The translations under genes and the position numbers were made by a program. A DNA stretch of 37,084 nt from Myxococcota bacterium. Its GTDB lineage: Bacteria > Myxococcota_A > Polyangia > JAAYKL01. Below the pieces are notes generated by a model. The model was given only the letters and a program-made list of their open reading frames with translations. It did no database searches and was not told where the DNA came from. Every line of letters begins with the position of its first letter. Within the stretch, counting starts at the first letter, position 1. Shown here one piece after another: positions 34,753 through 37,084 of the stretch. The stretch is from positions 1 to 37,084 of the forward strand of contig JANQET010000307.1 of the NCBI GenBank assembly GCA_028278265.1. Reading direction: 5' to 3'.

Positions 34753-36693
34753 ATGGCAAACTTCCCGACCGTTCAATCCGCGCTGATTCCTCTTGCTCTA
34801 AGCCTGTTGGTGACCTGCTGCGGATATATCTCCTTTGAGCCCTACTTGCCCCAGGAACAGGATACCGGCGCCGGCACCGATCTGGATACCGATTCTGATA
34901 CGGATAGCGACAGCGATAGCGACACGGACACCGATTCTGATGCGGACATCGATACGGATTCGGAGACCGATACCGGCACCGACTGCGAGTGTACGATGAC
35001 CACCTGGTTGGAGGACTCGGCCGCCCATTTTACCGACAACGATCCGACTCCAATTTCCACCCATGTGATCACTCCCGGCTCCGTGGTGCCGACCGCCTAT
35101 CGAACCGGTGGATGGTTGATGACCGGTCACCCGGGGATGGTGATCGCCGATCCGGACAGCGCCACCTGGGCCGATGTGATGGCTGCCGGGGAGACCGGAC
35201 GAAAAATCTCCGGCGATTTGAGCGAGAATTGGAAACAGGGGATTCCTCTCGGCCTGGGCATCGCCAACGATGACAATTTCACCGTCGGCTTCTACGGGGA
35301 AATCGAGTTGGAGCACGCCCAAACCTATGCCTTCACCATTGATGTGGACGACGCGGCGATCCTGGAGATTCACGATGGCACCGCCTGGCAACGGATTGCC
35401 AGCGCTGCATTCGGCATCACGACGGTCTATTTTACTGTGCTCGATCCGGGGTGGCACCCGATCCGCGTCGCTGTTTCCGAGGCAACGGGCAACGGGCTGT
35501 TCGAGCTGAGATGGGAAGCCCCGTCGGTGCCCCTCGAAGTGGTTCCATCGAAGCGGCTGCGGCTGCCGCTGAGCGATCAAACGATCGGGCTGGAGATGCT
35601 CGGACACGGGCTGGAGTACAACGCGTGGTTCAGCGGCCATCGTCTCGATAGCACTTCGGTCAACCACGATTGGGGAGATGGTGGGTTTCCCGCTGAGATC
35701 GGTGTGGTCAACGACGACGAGTTTTCGGTGCGTTGGGTGGGGCAAGTGAGGACAGCCCTCTCGGGAGATTACGACTTTCGCTATGTCACCGATGATGGCC
35801 AGCGGTTGTGGATCGATGGTGTGGAGCTGCTGAACAACTGGGACGACAATGCTTATGACAACACCACCGGGACTATCTGGCTGGAGCAGGGGTGGCATGA
35901 TATCGTGGTCGACCAAACCGAGAACAACGGCTCTGCTCAGGCGCTGCTCCACTTCGGCGCTGCCAGCCCCGAGCTGGCCAATACGATCATCCCGGCGGAT
36001 CGGTTTCGGCCGACCACCCGGGCCAATCTGTCGAGCACCGGCAACGCGGACTATCCGATTCAGCCCTTTGTGCAGGGCGGGGAGACCAATGCCTATCTCC
36101 ACGTGGCGGCTCCGCGGAATCACACGATAGATTCGGTCGATGTTTGCTTCTCCATCAACGGGGATAGCGGCGACTACGAGATCACCCTGCATCACCCGAA
36201 CGGCGTGACGTCCGAGCTGATCCAAGACAACCAGAACGACGATGAGATCTGTTATCTCAATCTCTTCACCTTTGATGGTCTGGTCGCCGGAGGGGAATGG
36301 CGCCTGCAGTTCGTCGACACCGAAAACAACGATACCGGCACGATCGATTACTGGTCAGTGGTGGTGCATCATCTCCCGCCGAACGGAACCCCCTGGGATC
36401 CGGGCGCCCATTACGTCTCGCAGGTGTTCGACGCGGGGGTGTTTTCCCTGTTCGGCGAGTTGACCTACGATGTGACGCTGCCGATCAACGCCGGGGTCAC
36501 GTTGACCACCCGCAGTGCCGATAGCCTTGCCGACCTGGACACCGCGTCCTGGTCCGCCCCGCTCGCTTCGTCCGAGTTGATCACCAGTCCGGCGAACCGC
36601 TACTTCCAGTATCGAGTGCAGTTCGATTCGGGGGACACGCAACAGGGCAGCCTGGACCGTGTGGAAATCGAATACTGTCCTTGTGAAGAGTAG
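34753..36693 (+). CDS. Surface lipoprotein with Asp/Ser/Thr linker, two PA14-like domains and a P-domain-like module
   Basis: 646 aa. The N terminus (ALIPLALSLLVTC) is a lipoprotein signal peptide with lipobox LVTC. Residues about 42-77 are a low-complexity linker of Asp alternating with Ser or Thr, common in surface lipoproteins of Myxococcota-like bacteria. About 95-260 and 270-420 look like two PA14-type beta-sandwich domains (GLGIANDDNFTVGFYGEIEL with GWHPIRVAV; EIGVVNDDEFSVRWVGQV with DDGQRLWIDGVELLNNWDD and QGWHDIVVD). A proprotein-convertase P-domain-like module follows at about 428-540 (HTIDSVDVCFSI, WRLQFVDTENNDTGTIDYWS). No catalytic domain is visible, so binding of surface glycans or proteins is the likely role. 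It is monocistronic and preceded by a strong promoter. A 475-codon antisense frame is only a shadow. Confidence 0.75.
   Translation: MANFPTVQSALIPLALSLLVTCCGYISFEPYLPQEQDTGAGTDLDTDSDTDSDSDSDTDTDSDADIDTDSETDTGTDCECTMTTWLEDSAAHFTDNDPTPISTHVITPGSVVPTAYRTGGWLMTGHPGMVIADPDSATWADVMAAGETGRKISGDLSENWKQGIPLGLGIANDDNFTVGFYGEIELEHAQTYAFTIDVDDAAILEIHDGTAWQRIASAAFGITTVYFTVLDPGWHPIRVAVSEATGNGLFELRWEAPSVPLEVVPSKRLRLPLSDQTIGLEMLGHGLEYNAWFSGHRLDSTSVNHDWGDGGFPAEIGVVNDDEFSVRWVGQVRTALSGDYDFRYVTDDGQRLWIDGVELLNNWDDNAYDNTTGTIWLEQGWHDIVVDQTENNGSAQALLHFGAASPELANTIIPADRFRPTTRANLSSTGNADYPIQPFVQGGETNAYLHVAAPRNHTIDSVDVCFSINGDSGDYEITLHHPNGVTSELIQDNQNDDEICYLNLFTFDGLVAGGEWRLQFVDTENNDTGTIDYWSVVVHHLPPNGTPWDPGAHYVSQVFDAGVFSLFGELTYDVTLPINAGVTLTTRSADSLADLDTASWSAPLASSELITSPANRYFQYRVQFDSGDTQQGSLDRVEIEYCPCEE
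34876..34983 (+). repeat. Degenerate hexamer repeat encoding the Asp/Ser/Thr linker
   Basis: Repeated gat-acg, gat-agc, gac-agc and similar codon pairs give an Asp-(Ser/Thr) run of about 36 residues within the lipoprotein. Synonymous codons vary, so this is a protein-level repeat and only weakly repetitive as DNA. Such tracts can change length by slippage. Confidence 0.7.
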
Positions 36694-36707
36694 CCAGACT
36701 ATTTAGT

Positions 36708-37084
36708 TTAGTAGGTAGCAGATGCCCAAGCGGTGTCGTAGGCTATACCGTCTTCGAGAATTGTCAAATTCCACTCTACTGTGTCATCGGGATTGGCGTA
36801 GACGAACACGCCGGTGTAGACGACTTGACCGTAACCGATGATCTGCCCTGCCGGATAGTTCAGCACCGGACCGCTGTTGACGCGGTAGTGCACGTAGTAG
36901 GTGTAGCCCTCCTGACGGGAGTTGATCGTGATCGCCTTGGGACCTCCCATAACGACTTTGTACAGACCGGTGGTGATCGCAGCGGCGACATTGTCGAGAG
37001 GCCAGCTCGTGGTGGGGGTGTCGTGGCCCCAGCCCTCGATGTCGTAATTGAAAAACGCCTGCAATCCGTCTTCGGGCATCACGT
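36708..37084 (-). CDS. Hypothetical beta-rich protein, C-terminal part (5' end outside the window)
   Basis: The frame is open to the window edge and ends at TAA 36708-36710, leaving about 124 C-terminal residues. The content is rich in Tyr, Thr, Val and Gly with alternating strands (YKVVMGGPKAITINSRQEGY, YYVHYRVNSGPVLNYPAGQI, VEWNLTILEDG) and no Cys, which suggests an extracellular beta-sandwich. I do not recognise the family. It converges with the PA14 lipoprotein gene; only 14 nt separate the stops and no terminator hairpin is visible there. Confidence 0.55.
   Translation of the reverse strand, partial: VMPEDGLQAFFNYDIEGWGHDTPTTSWPLDNVAAAITTGLYKVVMGGPKAITINSRQEGYTYYVHYRVNSGPVLNYPAGQIIGYGQVVYTGVFVYANPDDTVEWNLTILEDGIAYDTAWASATY

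Noticed and set aside
34798..36225. 475-codon open frame antisense to the PA14 lipoprotein gene
   Set aside because: No domain, no signal, Arg/Ile/Gly/Pro-rich shadow composition, and the opposite strand has a clear lipoprotein with promoter and Shine-Dalgarno.
36694..36707. Bidirectional terminator between the convergent genes
   Set aside because: Only 14 nt separate the stops and no stem of useful length or T-tract is seen.

Overview
Gram-negative bacterial chromosome, probably a deltaproteobacterium-like lineage (Myxococcota or Desulfobacterota type). The case rests on Asp/Ser/Thr-rich linkers in a surface lipoprotein, an IS200/RAYT-like remnant beside REP-like repeats, a fused Tc insecticidal-type toxin, and an acyl-CoA dehydrogenase/ETF operon. 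This assignment is tentative; no rRNA or marker gene is present. No tRNA, rRNA, CRISPR array, integrase or phage structural gene was found.

Region 1 (1-913): the 3' end of a RAYT/IS200-like transposase-family gene, then a gene-free stretch with a 30-bp REP-like tandem array and hairpins. Region 2 (914-18322, all minus strand): a complete ABC-type Tc toxin locus. In transcription order it holds a giant TcA (about 3147 aa if restored, now split in two frames by a single extra base in a run of four A), a 2464-aa TcB-TcC fusion with an HNH/AHH-like nuclease candidate at its variable C terminus, and a DUF4303-like candidate immunity gene 8 nt downstream. An immunity gene is unusual for Tc toxins and suggests a payload that endangers bacteria, including the producer.

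Region 3 (18716-25566, minus): a tight six-gene unit: acyl-CoA dehydrogenase, ETF beta, ETF alpha fused to an XRE helix-turn-helix and a cupin, an SDR, an FMN-binding envelope protein and a large exported alpha/beta hydrolase. The ETF alpha fusion could link acyl-CoA electron flow to transcription. Region 4 (25718-28349, plus, divergent from region 3): a ferredoxin-nitroreductase overlapping a gamma-glutamyltransferase lipoprotein gene.

Region 5 (28421-34424, minus): a suf iron-sulfur cluster operon, sufC-sufB-sufD-Rieske ferredoxin-sufS-sufU, with an Rrf2/IscR-like regulator as its last gene. Nearly all junctions are 1-8 nt overlaps. A sigma70-like promoter overlapped by a perfect palindrome precedes sufC. 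Region 6 (34753-37084): a PA14/P-domain lipoprotein with a strong promoter, and the 3' part of a convergent gene of unknown function cut by the window edge.
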